Position numbers and translations under genes: made by a program. 64,000 nucleotides of DNA from Bacillota bacterium. GTDB lineage: Bacteria; Bacillota; Desulfotomaculia; Desulfotomaculales; VENG01. Shown here piece by piece: positions 42,951 through 51,921 of this stretch. Each line of letters opens with the position of its first letter. Position 1 is the stretch's first letter. The stretch is from the NCBI GenBank assembly GCA_009711705.1, contig VENG01000011.1, positions 124,001 through 188,000 of the forward strand. Reading direction: 5' to 3'. The notes under the pieces are model-generated. The model was not told the origin of the DNA, did not search any database, and worked only from the letters and a program-made list of their open reading frames with translations.

Positions 42951-44642
42951 CTAATTTGGCACAACCTTCATTACTTCTCTTACAGTGGTAGTACCGTTAA
43001 AAGCTTTCCGCAATCCATCTTCTTTCAAAGTAACCATGCCCTGAGTAGCGGCATCCTCTTTTATTCTATCGGTGGTTGCCATGGTTATCAGGCTAGTCCT
43101 AATCTTATTGGTAATAATCAATACTTCCTGTAAGCTCGTTCGTCCTCGATAGCCGGTATAATTGCAATACTCGCACCCGGAACCGGCAAATAATTGTATT
43201 TCTTGATGATCAATTAGTTCACAGAATAAGAACTCGGGATCCTTAGCTGAAACGGTATAGCTTTTACGGCACATGGGACAGATTTTTCTTACCAGGCGCT
43301 GAGCAGCAACTGCTAACACAGAAGATGCCACTCGAAATGGTTCGACCCCCATTTCAATTAGTCGGAGTAGGGCACCTGAGACATCAGTAGTATGTAATGT
43401 GGAAAGAACCAAATGACCCGTGGAAGCTGCCTGGGTAGCGATTGCCGCCGTTTCAAAATCTCTGATTTCACCTACCATAATGATATCAGGGTCTTGTCTT
43501 ACAACAGAACGCAGGCCGGTCGCAAAACTTAGTCCTGCCTTGGCATTGACCTGTATTTGATTAATGCCTTGTAAAATATACTCTACCGGGTCTTCAATGG
43601 TAATAATGTTTTTTTCGGAACTATTAAGTTCGTTAAGTGCGGCATAAAGTGTGGTTGTTTTACCACTCCCGGTGGGCCCGGTCAAAAGCACCATGCCGTG
43701 AGAACGATTGATAATACTTCTTATATGTTGTAGTTGGCTTTCATCCAGGCCAAGTTGGTCCAAAGTAAAGACCCCATTCTCTTGATCAAGGATCCGTATG
43801 ACCACTTTTTCCCCAAAAATAGTTGGCATAGTGGAAATTCTCAGGTCAATATTATGTTCGTTGTACCTAATCTTAATTCTCCCGTCTTGAGGTATTCTTT
43901 TTTCGGCAATATTAAGGTCTGCCAGGATTTTAATGCGTGATGTTATTGCAGATTGGGAGCGTGGTGTCAGATTGCCTATTACCTCTTGTAGAATTCCGTC
44001 AACACGGTATCTAACGCGTGCTCCCTTATCGCGGGGTTCAATATGAATGTCACTAGCTCCGTCTTTTAGGGCATCCACAATTATTGAATTAACTAAACGA
44101 ACTATAGGTGCTTCATTAAAAAGGTTCTCTTCCGTACGGTCAACTTGCAGTGTCTCAGATTCCAGAACTTCAAAATCCTGCAGGCTCTTTTCAACGTGTG
44201 CCGCCCCAAAATACTTTTTCAACCCTTGCTCTAATACTTCCTCTGGCACAATTAAAGGGACTACTTCATTTCCGGTAACCAGACGAATATCATCCATGGC
44301 AGTTAAATTTAAAGAGCCTGCCATAGCAACGGTAAGTTTATTCCCTTCTTTTTTTACAGGCATCACATTATGTCTGTTGATTAAGTTTTCCGGTAGAATT
44401 GAGATTAAGGCACTATCAGGTTCAATGCTAACTTTGGTCCTTTTAACGTTCAATTTAAATTCCAGTATATTGGTAATGTCTTTGTCCGAAACAAGGCCCA
44501 TATAAATTAACGTTTTTCCTAGCCTTTCATTAGTAGCCTTTTGAATTTGCAATGCCTTCTGCAAGTCCTGTTCATCTATTAGGCCTTTTTGCATCAATAT
44601 TTCACCAAGCCTTTTGTCACGGTCATGGTTTAATTGCGGCAA
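42951..44642 (-). CDS. pilB: type IV pilus extension ATPase PilB
   Basis: 563 residues. An N-terminal MshEN/GspE-type domain (about 1-145: RLGEILMQKGLIDEQDLQKALQIQ) precedes the ATPase with Asp-box DGASDIHIEP, Walker A GPTGSGKTT (322-330), Walker B DIIMVGEIRD (386-395) and a His box. A zinc-binding tetracysteine (CPMC and CEYC) follows. It powers pilus extension through PilC. The MshEN-like domain may bind c-di-GMP. Stop of aroB is 2 bases upstream, tying aro and pil genes into one run. Confidence 0.94.
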   Translation of the reverse strand: MPQLNHDRDKRLGEILMQKGLIDEQDLQKALQIQKATNERLGKTLIYMGLVSDKDITNILEFKLNVKRTKVSIEPDSALISILPENLINRHNVMPVKKEGNKLTVAMAGSLNLTAMDDIRLVTGNEVVPLIVPEEVLEQGLKKYFGAAHVEKSLQDFEVLESETLQVDRTEENLFNEAPIVRLVNSIIVDALKDGASDIHIEPRDKGARVRYRVDGILQEVIGNLTPRSQSAITSRIKILADLNIAEKRIPQDGRIKIRYNEHNIDLRISTMPTIFGEKVVIRILDQENGVFTLDQLGLDESQLQHIRSIINRSHGMVLLTGPTGSGKTTTLYAALNELNSSEKNIITIEDPVEYILQGINQIQVNAKAGLSFATGLRSVVRQDPDIIMVGEIRDFETAAIATQAASTGHLVLSTLHTTDVSGALLRLIEMGVEPFRVASSVLAVAAQRLVRKICPMCRKSYTVSAKDPEFLFCELIDHQEIQLFAGSGCEYCNYTGYRGRTSLQEVLIITNKIRTSLITMATTDRIKEDAATQGMVTLKEDGLRKAFNGTTTVREVMKVVPN

Positions 44643-44644
44643 AG

Positions 44645-45736
44645 TTATCGCCCTTTCATACCATCTAAGATATTTATCAAACTGTTTTCCGTGGGATTCT
44701 TGTAGATGCGCACACTACCAATGTTCTCCGGGAGAATAAATACAAGATCTCCTGAGGTAACTTTTTTGTCTTTATACATCATATTTATAAAACTATCCAT
44801 GTTTGTCTGTTGTGGAATCTTGGTGGGTAAACCGGCGCGTATTAAAATAGCCTCAATTTTTTTTCTTTGTTCTGTTTCCAGAATAGATAATTCCTCTGCC
44901 AGCCGGGCAGCAGCAACCATTCCCACGGCAACGGCCTCACCGTGCCGGTAAATCTTGTATTCGGTAATGGCCTCCAATGCATGTCCCACTGTATGTCCAA
45001 GGTTAAGAACGGCCCTGGTTCCCTGTTCTGTTTCGTCTGCTTCCACCACCCGTGACTTGTTCAGGCACGATTGCATGATGGCGTTTGCTACAGCACCGGG
45101 GGTCAGTTCCAGTAAGGATTCTATATTTTCCTCCAGCCAGGAAAAGAATTGCGCGTCGCCTATAATGCCATATTTTATCACCTCAGAAATACCGGACCGC
45201 ACCTCACGGTCTTCCAGGGATGGCAAGGTATCGGTATCGGAAAGAACAATAGATGGCTGGTAAAAGGCACCGATTATATTCTTTCCCCGGGGATGGTTTA
45301 CCGCCACTTTTCCCCCTACACTGCTATCCACTTGGGCTAATAGTGTTGTTGGCACCTGCACAAACCCAACCCCACGCATGTAAGTGGAGGCGACGAAACC
45401 GGCCAGGTCACCTATCACTCCTCCACCCAGAGCCAGTACCGGGCAATGCCGGTCCAAACCGGCTGAGAAAGCAGTATCATAAAGCCTCTCAGCCTGCTGT
45501 AAACTTTTGTATTCTTCTCCGTCCGGAACTTCCGCTACCGTAACTTTAAACCCGAACTCCTGCAGGCTTTTTATGATTACACCACCATAAAGGTGGTTAA
45601 CCTTGGGATTGGTTACCAAAAGCGTTTTTCTACCTGAGAAGAGGTGGCTAAGATATTCACCACATCGTTCCAGAAGTCCCCTGCCTATTAGAATTTTATA
45701 GCTGCGCCTTCCTAGATTAATGTTAACCTGGTTCAT
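44645..45736 (-). CDS. aroB: 3-dehydroquinate synthase
   Basis: 363 residues with the NAD-binding and zinc-site segments ALGGGVIGDLAGFVASTYMRGVGFVQVPTTLLAQVDSSVGGKVAVNHPRGKN, and HTVGHALE with H(GEAVAVG). It converts DAHP to 3-dehydroquinate, second step of the shikimate pathway. The ATG overlaps the aroK stop (TAATG). Cluster order aroC-aroK-aroB-pilB is typical of Desulfotomaculum-like genomes. Confidence 0.96.
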   Translation of the reverse strand: MNQVNINLGRRSYKILIGRGLLERCGEYLSHLFSGRKTLLVTNPKVNHLYGGVIIKSLQEFGFKVTVAEVPDGEEYKSLQQAERLYDTAFSAGLDRHCPVLALGGGVIGDLAGFVASTYMRGVGFVQVPTTLLAQVDSSVGGKVAVNHPRGKNIIGAFYQPSIVLSDTDTLPSLEDREVRSGISEVIKYGIIGDAQFFSWLEENIESLLELTPGAVANAIMQSCLNKSRVVEADETEQGTRAVLNLGHTVGHALEAITEYKIYRHGEAVAVGMVAAARLAEELSILETEQRKKIEAILIRAGLPTKIPQQTNMDSFINMMYKDKKVTSGDLVFILPENIGSVRIYKNPTENSLINILDGMKGR

Positions 45737-46251
45737 TAGATATAATTATTCTCCCTTAAATAAACCATTATTTTATCTACCGTCTCACTAAGTGAACCTT
45801 TGCCGGTATCCACAGTGAACTCGGCGGTATTATAGTTTTCCTCCCGTTCTTGCATGAGCCTGTATACAGATTCTTTAATACTCCCCTTTTGGAGCAAAGG
45901 ACGATTGTTTTTATTTTTAACGCGGTTATAAATAACCTCCGGGTCTGCGGTAAGGCAAATTAATACTCCGTTTTTCCTGAGTGCTGTAACATTCTCTTGA
46001 TCCAGTACCAATCCACCGCCGGTGGATATCACCATATTGCTCTTATCCGCCAGTCTTTGCACCTGCAGCTTTTCCTCGGACCTAAAACGGATAGCTCCGT
46101 CCCGGCGAAAAATTTCCGAAATGCTCTTACCCGTAAGTTCCTCTATGGCCGCATCGGTGTCTATGAACTCTCTTCTAAGCTTACCGGCCAGGCGCCTGCC
46201 AATGGCGGTTTTACCGGTGCCCATGAAACCGATGAGTACAATATTTTTCAC
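45736..46251 (-). CDS. aroK: shikimate kinase
   Basis: About 171 residues with Walker A LIGFMGTGKTAIGRRLA, the shikimate-binding FIDTDAAIEE and STGGGLV, and the lid NRPLL. It phosphorylates shikimate. Two starts compete: ATG 46260 abuts AGGAAGG with no spacing, while GTG 46251 has a 9-base spacing and is used here. The frame is open to 46371 but that would overlap aroC. The stop overlaps aroB. Confidence 0.92.
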   Translation of the reverse strand: MKNIVLIGFMGTGKTAIGRRLAGKLRREFIDTDAAIEELTGKSISEIFRRDGAIRFRSEEKLQVQRLADKSNMVISTGGGLVLDQENVTALRKNGVLICLTADPEVIYNRVKNKNNRPLLQKGSIKESVYRLMQEREENYNTAEFTVDTGKGSLSETVDKIMVYLRENNYI

Positions 46252-46286
46252 ACCATTCATCCTTCCTGTAATTAATTCTGTCGATA

Positions 46287-47444
46287 TTAAAACTCGATCT
46301 GGTAATTCCTGTGGCTGGTTACTCTTTCTCTTATCTCTTCTAAATGATCTCCTCCGAATTTTTCCAAGCATATTGATGCCAACACCTGAGCAGTAACGGC
46401 CTCACCCACCACACAGGCGGCGGGAACGGCACAAACATCGGAGCGCTCAACGGACGCCTGGAATGGCTCCTTCGTCTCTATATCTACGCTACTAAGCGGT
46501 TTATACAATGTTGGGATGGGTTTCATGGCGGCGCGTACAACTATAGCCTCACCGTTGGAAATACCGCCCTCTATGCCCCCGGCTCGATTGGTTTCCCGGT
46601 AAAAGCCCTTCTCTGTTCCATAAAAGATTTCGTCGTGCACAAGAGAACCGGGCAGGGTAGCGGCATTAAAACCTGCGCCGACCTCCACACCCTTAATAGC
46701 TTGAATACCCATAAGCGCCCCGGCCAAAAGCCCGTCAAGCTTACGGTCCCAGTGAACATGGCTTCCCAGACCGGCCGGCAGCCCATAGGTATGAATTTCA
46801 AAGATTCCGCCCAGAGAATCCCCGGACTCCCGGGTACGGTCAATTTCCTCTTTCATTAGCACCTCAGATGCGGGATCAGGACATAATACCTGGGATGCGG
46901 CCAAAATATCTTTGATTTTACGTACCTCAAGATCAGGCCATTTTGTTTCCACACTTCCAATGCGCACCACTGCCCCCATAACAGTAATGCCAAGTTCTTC
47001 TAAAAGGCGGCGGGCAATGGTACCAACAGCCACACGTACAGCGGTTTCCCGGGCACTGGAGCGTTCTAAAATATTTCGCATGTCTCGCTGCCGGTATTTT
47101 ATTCCTCCGGCCAGATCCGCATGCCCCGGTCTGGGGCGGCTAACCCTGCGGCCGGTGAGGTCCGCATCAGTACCGGACCCCATAATATGCTGCCAGTTTT
47201 TCCAGTCCCGGTTTTCCACCTGCAGTGTCACCGGGCTGCCCAATGTATAGCCCCCTCTTACTCCGGAAAGTATTGTTACCCGGTCCCTTTCTATTTGCAT
47301 TCGCCCGCCGCGGCCATAGCCTCCCTGACGCCTGGCCAGTTCAGTATTTATGTATTGTTCGGTAACCGGTAATCCGGCTGGAAGCCCTTCTATTATCGCA
47401 GTTAAAACCGGGCCGTGCGATTCACCGGCCGTGAGAAAGCGCAT
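46287..47444 (-). CDS. aroC: chorismate synthase
   Basis: 385 residues with [24 protein letters not shown] at the start, [15 protein letters not shown], and [16 protein letters not shown](SS)[11 protein letters not shown], which hold the flavin and EPSP-binding residues. It converts EPSP to chorismate using reduced FMN. AAGGAGG lies 7 bases before the ATG. First gene of the aroC-aroK-aroB-pil run; no clean promoter hexamers are visible in the short gap upstream. Confidence 0.96.
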   Translation of the reverse strand: MRFLTAGESHGPVLTAIIEGLPAGLPVTEQYINTELARRQGGYGRGGRMQIERDRVTILSGVRGGYTLGSPVTLQVENRDWKNWQHIMGSGTDADLTGRRVSRPRPGHADLAGGIKYRQRDMRNILERSSARETAVRVAVGTIARRLLEELGITVMGAVVRIGSVETKWPDLEVRKIKDILAASQVLCPDPASEVLMKEEIDRTRESGDSLGGIFEIHTYGLPAGLGSHVHWDRKLDGLLAGALMGIQAIKGVEVGAGFNAATLPGSLVHDEIFYGTEKGFYRETNRAGGIEGGISNGEAIVVRAAMKPIPTLYKPLSSVDIETKEPFQASVERSDVCAVPAACVVGEAVTAQVLASICLEKFGGDHLEEIRERVTSHRNYQIEF

Positions 47445-47546
47445 TTTTATCCTCCTTAGGTAAAGTCCTTAAGCACTTCTTTATTAATATAGTTATTACT
47501 GGTCCTATTATGTTTTTATTCCACATCTTTACTTTGTTTCCTGCCC

Positions 47547-47570
47547 AAAAAAAATGGCCGCGTTGCGACC
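47547..47570 (-). terminator. intrinsic terminator after pilD
   Basis: Minus strand GGTCGC-AAC-GCGGCC (6-bp stem, one T.G) followed by A and eight T, about 50 bases past the pilD stop. Confidence 0.7.
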
Positions 47571-47622
47571 GAAACTCTTGTGATACATATTTTAACCCGC
47601 AGGAAATAAAACCAAACTACTC

Positions 47623-48375
47623 TCAGCTAAATATGTGCAGATACCAAAAGATTATTTCATTGCCCCACAAAAAAGCAATTACCGCTCCCAGGGCCAAAAA
47701 GGGGCCAAAAGGAATGGCTTCTTTAAGGGTTTTCTTTTGCTTCCAAACGGTGATCACACCTACCACTGATCCAAACAAAAAGGCCAGGAAAAGCATCAGC
47801 AATACGTTTTGCCAGCCAAGGTAGATACCGGCCATGGCGGCCAGCTTAATATCCCCCCCGCCCATACCTCCGCGAGAGACTATGGCTACCAGCAGCAATA
47901 AGCCACCCCCGGTGAGAAAGCCAAGCAGGCCGTTAGTAAACATGTCCAGGGTATAAAAGTTAAGGGGGATGCCCAGTATTACACCGGTCAAGATAATACC
48001 GTCGGGAATAATTTTGTGATGGATATCAATAGTGGAAACGGAGACAAGGAGGGAAAAGAAAACCATCGCCACAAGAGTTTCGATGGAAAGCCCAAAACGC
48101 CAGCTAGCCACCAAAAAGAGCAAGCCGGTCAGAATTTCCACCACAAGATACTGCCTGGATACCGGCTCAAAGCAATACCGGCACCTACCTTTAAGCCATA
48201 GATAGCTGAAAACCGGAACTAGGTCCCGGGCGGCAAGCCTGTTATTACAGTAAGGACAGTGCGAAGGAGGGTTAATGATAGATTCACCTACCGGAATACG
48301 GCCAATGCATACATTTAGAAAACTGCCGATTACAGTACCCAAAGCAAATGAACTGATATATAGTATGATTTCCAT
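47623..48375 (-). CDS. pilD: prepilin peptidase / N-methyltransferase PilD
   Basis: 250 residues, about seven membrane helices. The N-terminal methyltransferase domain has the four-cysteine loop CPYC...CRYC. Peptidase aspartates lie in STIDIHHKIIPD and GGGDIKLAAM, the GxGD signature. It cleaves and methylates the prepilins encoded 6-8 kb downstream. It lies in a different transcript from them, after aroE. Confidence 0.94.
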   Translation of the reverse strand: MEIILYISSFALGTVIGSFLNVCIGRIPVGESIINPPSHCPYCNNRLAARDLVPVFSYLWLKGRCRYCFEPVSRQYLVVEILTGLLFLVASWRFGLSIETLVAMVFFSLLVSVSTIDIHHKIIPDGIILTGVILGIPLNFYTLDMFTNGLLGFLTGGGLLLLVAIVSRGGMGGGDIKLAAMAGIYLGWQNVLLMLFLAFLFGSVVGVITVWKQKKTLKEAIPFGPFLALGAVIAFLWGNEIIFWYLHIFS

Positions 48376-48431
48376 TGGCTTTAAACCTTTCTGTTACACC
48401 TATTGTATCCCCCAAGTATATTAACCGATTA

Positions 48432-49322
48432 TTATTCCAGGCATTTGTGCAAAGCTTTGCTCATTACGTCTACCGGGGCATTTTCCCCTGTCCATAATTC
48501 GAAGGCCAAAGCACCCTGGTATAAGAGCATCCCCTGTCCGTTAACAGCAACAGAACCGGCCTGCTTAAATTTTTCCATGAAACGCGTCTGCCTAGGGTTA
48601 TAAACTAAATCATAGGCCACCTGCCCGGGGGCCGTCAAATGATACGGAAGAGGTGGAAGGTGGCTGGAGGAATCCTTCATACCCATGGGAGTGCAGTTAA
48701 CTACTAGATTGGCATGCTTAAAGAAACGACTTAATTCCTTTTCCTCGGCAGGGTGTTTCTCTTTGGGCCAGGGAAGAACAGTTGTTTTAACACCTGTGGA
48801 CTGTTCTATGCTTTTCGCCAGTGAAATTGCTCGCTGGGCCCTACGGTTGAAAATACCCAGTTCTGACACTCCGCTCAACGCTAACTCCATGCCCACGGCC
48901 CTAGCCGCACCGCCTGCGCCTACCAACATGGCCACTTTTCCGGTGGTATCCATGGAGCAGTCCTGCCACAGGGAGTGTATGAAACCGGGACCATCTGTAT
49001 TGTAGCCGGTTAACAGTCCTTTATTGTTGGTAACAGTGTTTACAGCACCGGATAATTCTGCTGACCGATGAAGAGAGTCCAAATACTTCACCACATTTTC
49101 TTTGTGGGGGATAGTTAAGTTAACCCCGGCTAAATCCAATATGCGCACCGCATCCAGGGCTGCTTCCAGGTTTTTAGGGGCAATATCAAAAGCTGCATAG
49201 ATAAAATTTAAACCCAGGTGCTTAAAAGCGGCATTATGCATTGGAGGTGAGAAGGAATGCTTTACTGGGTGACCAAAAAGTGCGCAAACCTTTGTTTGCG
49301 GTCCTATGTATTGGCAGGTCAT
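48432..49322 (-). CDS. aroE: shikimate dehydrogenase
   Basis: 296 residues. Substrate domain with VCALFGHPVKHSFSPPMHNAAF and VNLTIPHKE (catalytic Lys, in the NLTIPHK segment); NADP domain with VGAGGAARAVGMELALSGV and NRRAQRA. The final NGQGMLLYQGALAFELWTG is conserved. It reduces 3-dehydroshikimate to shikimate. All of aroQ, aroE, aroK, aroC and aroB are in the window; aroA and DAHP synthase are not. Confidence 0.96.
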   Translation of the reverse strand: MTCQYIGPQTKVCALFGHPVKHSFSPPMHNAAFKHLGLNFIYAAFDIAPKNLEAALDAVRILDLAGVNLTIPHKENVVKYLDSLHRSAELSGAVNTVTNNKGLLTGYNTDGPGFIHSLWQDCSMDTTGKVAMLVGAGGAARAVGMELALSGVSELGIFNRRAQRAISLAKSIEQSTGVKTTVLPWPKEKHPAEEKELSRFFKHANLVVNCTPMGMKDSSSHLPPLPYHLTAPGQVAYDLVYNPRQTRFMEKFKQAGSVAVNGQGMLLYQGALAFELWTGENAPVDVMSKALHKCLE

Positions 49323-49362
49323 ACTTTCACTCCGTTTTTAATAAAATAGATTTCATAACTAC

Positions 49363-49893
49363 TCACTTGAGTAAAAAACAGCCGGCTTTTCCAGCAGTTC
49401 TTCGTTCAATTTTCTTCACAACCATTTTTTCCAAACGCCGATTTAAAAGGCTGGTTGCCCAAAATTCCTTACCTTCCAGGGGTACTACCAGAATGGTAAA
49501 AAGGCCAAGGCGATTTCCGCCTAGGATATCGGTAAATATTTGGTCCCCCAGGATGGCTGTATTTTCAGGTTTACCATCAAGAAGGGTCAGACCGTTCTTA
49601 AATGCCCTTTTCATGGGCTTTACCGCTCTAGTGACGGTAGGAATATGTAAAGGGCCGGCCAGGGAGTTCACTCTTTCCGGGCCGTTATTTGACACAATAG
49701 CTATTGAAAAGCCCAAATTGCATAATTTTTTAAGCCAGTCTTCAACTGCCTGCTCGATATTTGGCTTGTCTCGTGGAACAATGGTATTGTCCAGATCAAA
49801 CAAAATATGCTTAATACCTCTTTGCAGTAATATTTGGGGCTCGAGGTGAAAGAGGGAAGATATAAACATGTCAGGGTAAAGTAAGCTGTACAA
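49363..49893 (-). CDS. YqeG family HAD-IIIA phosphatase
   Basis: 176 residues. HAD motif I FDLDNTIV (nucleophile D), motif II IVSNNG, and motif III/IV LGDQIFTDILGGNRLG. The start LYPDMFISSLFHLEPQILLQRGIK is typical of YqeG, which in Bacillus is phosphatidylglycerophosphatase PgpP-like or of unknown substrate. It lies next to aroE, as in other Firmicutes. Substrate is not shown by the sequence. Confidence 0.88.
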   Translation of the reverse strand: MYSLLYPDMFISSLFHLEPQILLQRGIKHILFDLDNTIVPRDKPNIEQAVEDWLKKLCNLGFSIAIVSNNGPERVNSLAGPLHIPTVTRAVKPMKRAFKNGLTLLDGKPENTAILGDQIFTDILGGNRLGLFTILVVPLEGKEFWATSLLNRRLEKMVVKKIERRTAGKAGCFLLK

Positions 49894-49942
49894 TTTCAGA
49901 AAGATCCCCCTTAAAGGTAGCGTTCGAAGGTATTATATAATG

Positions 49943-50551
49943 TCAGCCTTTAGCGGGCAACCCTAATCTTTTCTTTATATCCCTTGCCTGCTCAAGATCC
50001 TCCGGTGTATTTACATTAAAAAAACTATAGTCGGTGCCTGCAAGTTCAGTCAGTTTTTTACGCTCCACGTATAATACATCTACTTCAGGAAAGAAGGAGG
50101 TTATTTTCAACCTGCGCTCACTGATATGGCTTTCAATCACCTGCAGGCAAGATTTGTGATAACAGGCAGTTAGGGGTTCTAAATAATTTCCCAGCCTGGG
50201 TATCACCACATCGTATCGCGCGCCATGCTCCACGAGGTACTTGAGCATCTTTTCGTGCAGAAAAGGCATATCACAAGCAACCACTAAATTAACATCTGTG
50301 GTGGAATGAACAAGCCCTGCATGAATGCCGCCTAGAGGGCCACAGCCCGGAAAAATATCAGGGACAATATGAAGCCCCGAGCCGGATAAAGACTGCGGGC
50401 GGTTACTGATAACCAAAATATTATCCACAACTTTTGTTAATTGGTTTACTGTATTTTCCAGGATGGTTTCCGTCCCTACATGCAGACAAGCTTTATCTCT
50501 ACCCATGCGGGAGTTTTTCCCTCCGGCCATGATTATACCTGTTGTTTGCAT
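49943..50551 (-). CDS. mobA: molybdenum cofactor guanylyltransferase
   Basis: 202 residues with the GTP-binding motif IIMAGGKNSRMGRDKA (7-22), then PGCGPLGGIHAGL and VACDMPFL, the MobA signature. It attaches GMP to molybdopterin for the bis-MGD cofactor, used by enzymes such as formate dehydrogenase, often selenoproteins in these organisms. It diverges from the selenoprotein glutaredoxin. Confidence 0.92.
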   Translation of the reverse strand: MQTTGIIMAGGKNSRMGRDKACLHVGTETILENTVNQLTKVVDNILVISNRPQSLSGSGLHIVPDIFPGCGPLGGIHAGLVHSTTDVNLVVACDMPFLHEKMLKYLVEHGARYDVVIPRLGNYLEPLTACYHKSCLQVIESHISERRLKITSFFPEVDVLYVERKKLTELAGTDYSFFNVNTPEDLEQARDIKKRLGLPAKG

Positions 50552-50731
50552 GTTTAAACTCCTATTTTGATAATGTGCAACTAATAACCTTTATTTCCCG
50601 TCCATAAGAATATTCCTTCATAGGTTTTTATTTTATGCCTGTTTTAATTGAACTCAATGGAATAAATGAATCAATTATAACAGAAAATAATTTGACAATA
50701 TATTAAAATACTTTTTAAGGGGGAAACAATT

Positions 50732-50965
50732 GTGGATCAGGAAATTACTGTCTATACCACTTCCACATGACCACATTGTCGTACTGTGAAAGAGTTTCTT
50801 TCACAAAAGGGTGTAGATTTTGCGGAGCACGATGTAGCAACGGATGAAGATGCAAGGAATGAAATGATGCAAAAGACTGGCAGGATGGCAGTTCCCACCA
50901 TAGTGGTGGGGGATAAAACGGTAGTGGGTTTTGACAAAGAAGAATTGGAGAGACTGGTTCATTAG
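50732..50965 (+). CDS. selenocysteine-containing glutaredoxin (UxxC), UGA read through
   Basis: A 77-residue frame from GTG to TAG with a single in-frame TGA as codon 13. Read as Sec it gives VYTTSTUPHCRTVKEFL, a glutaredoxin active site with selenocysteine at the first position of the CxxC motif (UPHC). The rest is a full glutaredoxin: cis-proline in MAVPTIVVGDK and the GFDKEELERL glutathione-binding loop. AAGGGGG lies about 8 bases before the GTG. A hairpin suited to act as SECIS follows the UGA. Next to it, convergent, is thioredoxin. The alternative, a pseudogene or sequencing error, is unlikely given the intact family pattern and hairpin. Confidence 0.88.
50768..50805 (+). promoter_or_regulatory. 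UGA codon and bacterial SECIS-like hairpin
   Basis: After the UGA (50768-50770), TGTGAAAGA (50785-50793) pairs perfectly with TCTTTCACA (50797-50805) around a GTT loop. The loop begins 23 bases after the UGA and has a G first, within the known range for bacterial SECIS elements. Confidence 0.8.
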
Positions 50966-50974
50966 CAAGGTCAC

Positions 50975-51020
50975 ATAAGATATAAAAAGCCCGCTTAAAA
51001 GCGGGCTTTTTATATCTTAT
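50975..51020. terminator. bidirectional terminator between Sec-glutaredoxin and thioredoxin
   Basis: A perfect palindrome with 22-base arms and a 2-base centre; the core is AAAAAGCCCGCTT and its complement, giving T runs on both strands. It overlaps the thioredoxin stop codon. Confidence 0.9.
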
Positions 51021-51334
51021 ATAAGTTGTTCCAACTTTTTAGACAGCAGGTTTTTAGCTGCTGCTCCGACCATTTGGCCTACTGACTGGCCATTCTTAAA
51101 TATTATCAAAGTGGGAATACTCATTACACCAAAACGCTCTGCCAAAGCCTTATTGTCGTCCACATTAACTTTACCAACCTTGGCCCTGCCCTCAAACTCC
51201 TGGGCTAATTCTTCTATCACGGGACCCATCATTTTACACGGCCCACACCATGGTGCCCAAAAATCAACCAGGACCGGTACGTCAGTCTCCAATACTTCAG
51301 CATCAAAATTTTGCTCTGTAAATTCCATTGCCAT
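51017..51334 (-). CDS. trxA: thioredoxin
   Basis: 105 residues, single thioredoxin fold with WAPWCGPCKMM (active-site C31 and C34) and cis-proline MSIPTLIIF. AAGGAGGAAT lies 7-8 bases before the ATG. Cytoplasmic disulfide reductase. The neighbouring selenoprotein glutaredoxin is convergent with it; a thiol/redox role for the pair is inferred from proximity. Confidence 0.97.
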   Translation of the reverse strand: MAMEFTEQNFDAEVLETDVPVLVDFWAPWCGPCKMMGPVIEELAQEFEGRAKVGKVNVDDNKALAERFGVMSIPTLIIFKNGQSVGQMVGAAAKNLLSKKLEQLI

Positions 51335-51425
51335 TTTTTTATTCCTCCTTATGATTCAAACGTCTGGCCGGCAAAAAGTTTTGATATTTAACGTTGGAGC
51401 AACCGCTCCGTAGAATTTATATTCC

Positions 51426-51611
51426 TCAGCCTCCGCCGGCAGGTACTGACGGGCTACCGCAGCCGCCCGTATTGATTGCACAACCGGTAATCAGCTGTTT
51501 TACTTCCTTTGATTTACATTCAGGGCAGGATACATTTTTTCTGTTCTCCATGCTCACCATTTGGGAAAAACGCTGACCGCATTGTTTGCATTGATAATCA
51601 TAGACAGGCAT
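51426..51611 (-). CDS. FmdB-like zinc ribbon protein
   Basis: 61 residues. Starts MPVYDYQCKQCGQRFSQ, then CPECKS, giving two CxxC pairs (a zinc ribbon of the FmdB family). A glycine/cysteine tail (TGCAINTGGCGSPS) follows. These small proteins have been linked to amide and formamide enzyme regulation but the role is unproven. AGGAT abuts the ATG with GGAGGG farther upstream. Confidence 0.85.
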   Translation of the reverse strand: MPVYDYQCKQCGQRFSQMVSMENRKNVSCPECKSKEVKQLITGCAINTGGCGSPSVPAGGG

Positions 51612-51639
51612 ATCCTATTCATCCCTCCATCACTGGTAT

Positions 51640-51816
51640 TCATTCTCCTGCGGCTATGGCCCCGTTAATACATGTAAAGACACAGTCCTCACAGTCGTCA
51701 CATTTTAGGGGATCCACTACTGCACGCTTTACGGTAATGGAAATAGCTCCGTTGGGGCATGCATTGACACACTGTCCGCAGCCAACACAAAGCTTTTCAA
51801 TAATAATTGCCGGCAT
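51640..51816 (-). CDS. 2[4Fe-4S] ferredoxin
   Basis: 58 residues beginning MPAIIIEKLCVGCGQCVNACP and later CDDCEDCVFTC, the classic clostridial ferredoxin pattern with eight cysteines. AGAAGGGG lies about 5 bases before the ATG. An electron carrier that could serve the oxidoreductases of this anaerobe. It follows the triple-HTH regulator and precedes FmdB in the same direction. Confidence 0.93.
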   Translation of the reverse strand: MPAIIIEKLCVGCGQCVNACPNGAISITVKRAVVDPLKCDDCEDCVFTCINGAIAAGE

Positions 51817-51865
51817 TGAAACCCCTTCTTGCTAATATTTTAATATTACGATTAGCTAGATTATA

Positions 51866-51905
51866 CAAAAAACAGACCCCAAACGCAATACCATTTGAGA
51901 TCTGT
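51866..51905 (-). terminator. intrinsic terminator after the triple-HTH regulator
   Basis: Minus strand ACAGATCTCAAA pairs with TTTGGGGTCTGT (12 bp with two G.U pairs), followed by six T, starting 17 bases past the stop codon. Confidence 0.7.
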
Positions 51906-51921
51906 TTGATTAATCTAACCA

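Noticed and set aside
50692..50720. Promoter for the Sec-glutaredoxin from a perfect TTGACA
   Set aside because: No acceptable -10 hexamer stands 16-18 bases downstream (TTAAGG there).
50752..50937. Minus-strand 61-residue frame
   Set aside because: It is the antisense of the selenoprotein glutaredoxin and has no family motif.
50732..50965. Glutaredoxin frame as a pseudogene because of the in-frame TGA
   Set aside because: The TGA is exactly at the catalytic cysteine position, the rest of the frame is intact with conserved motifs, and a SECIS-like hairpin follows.
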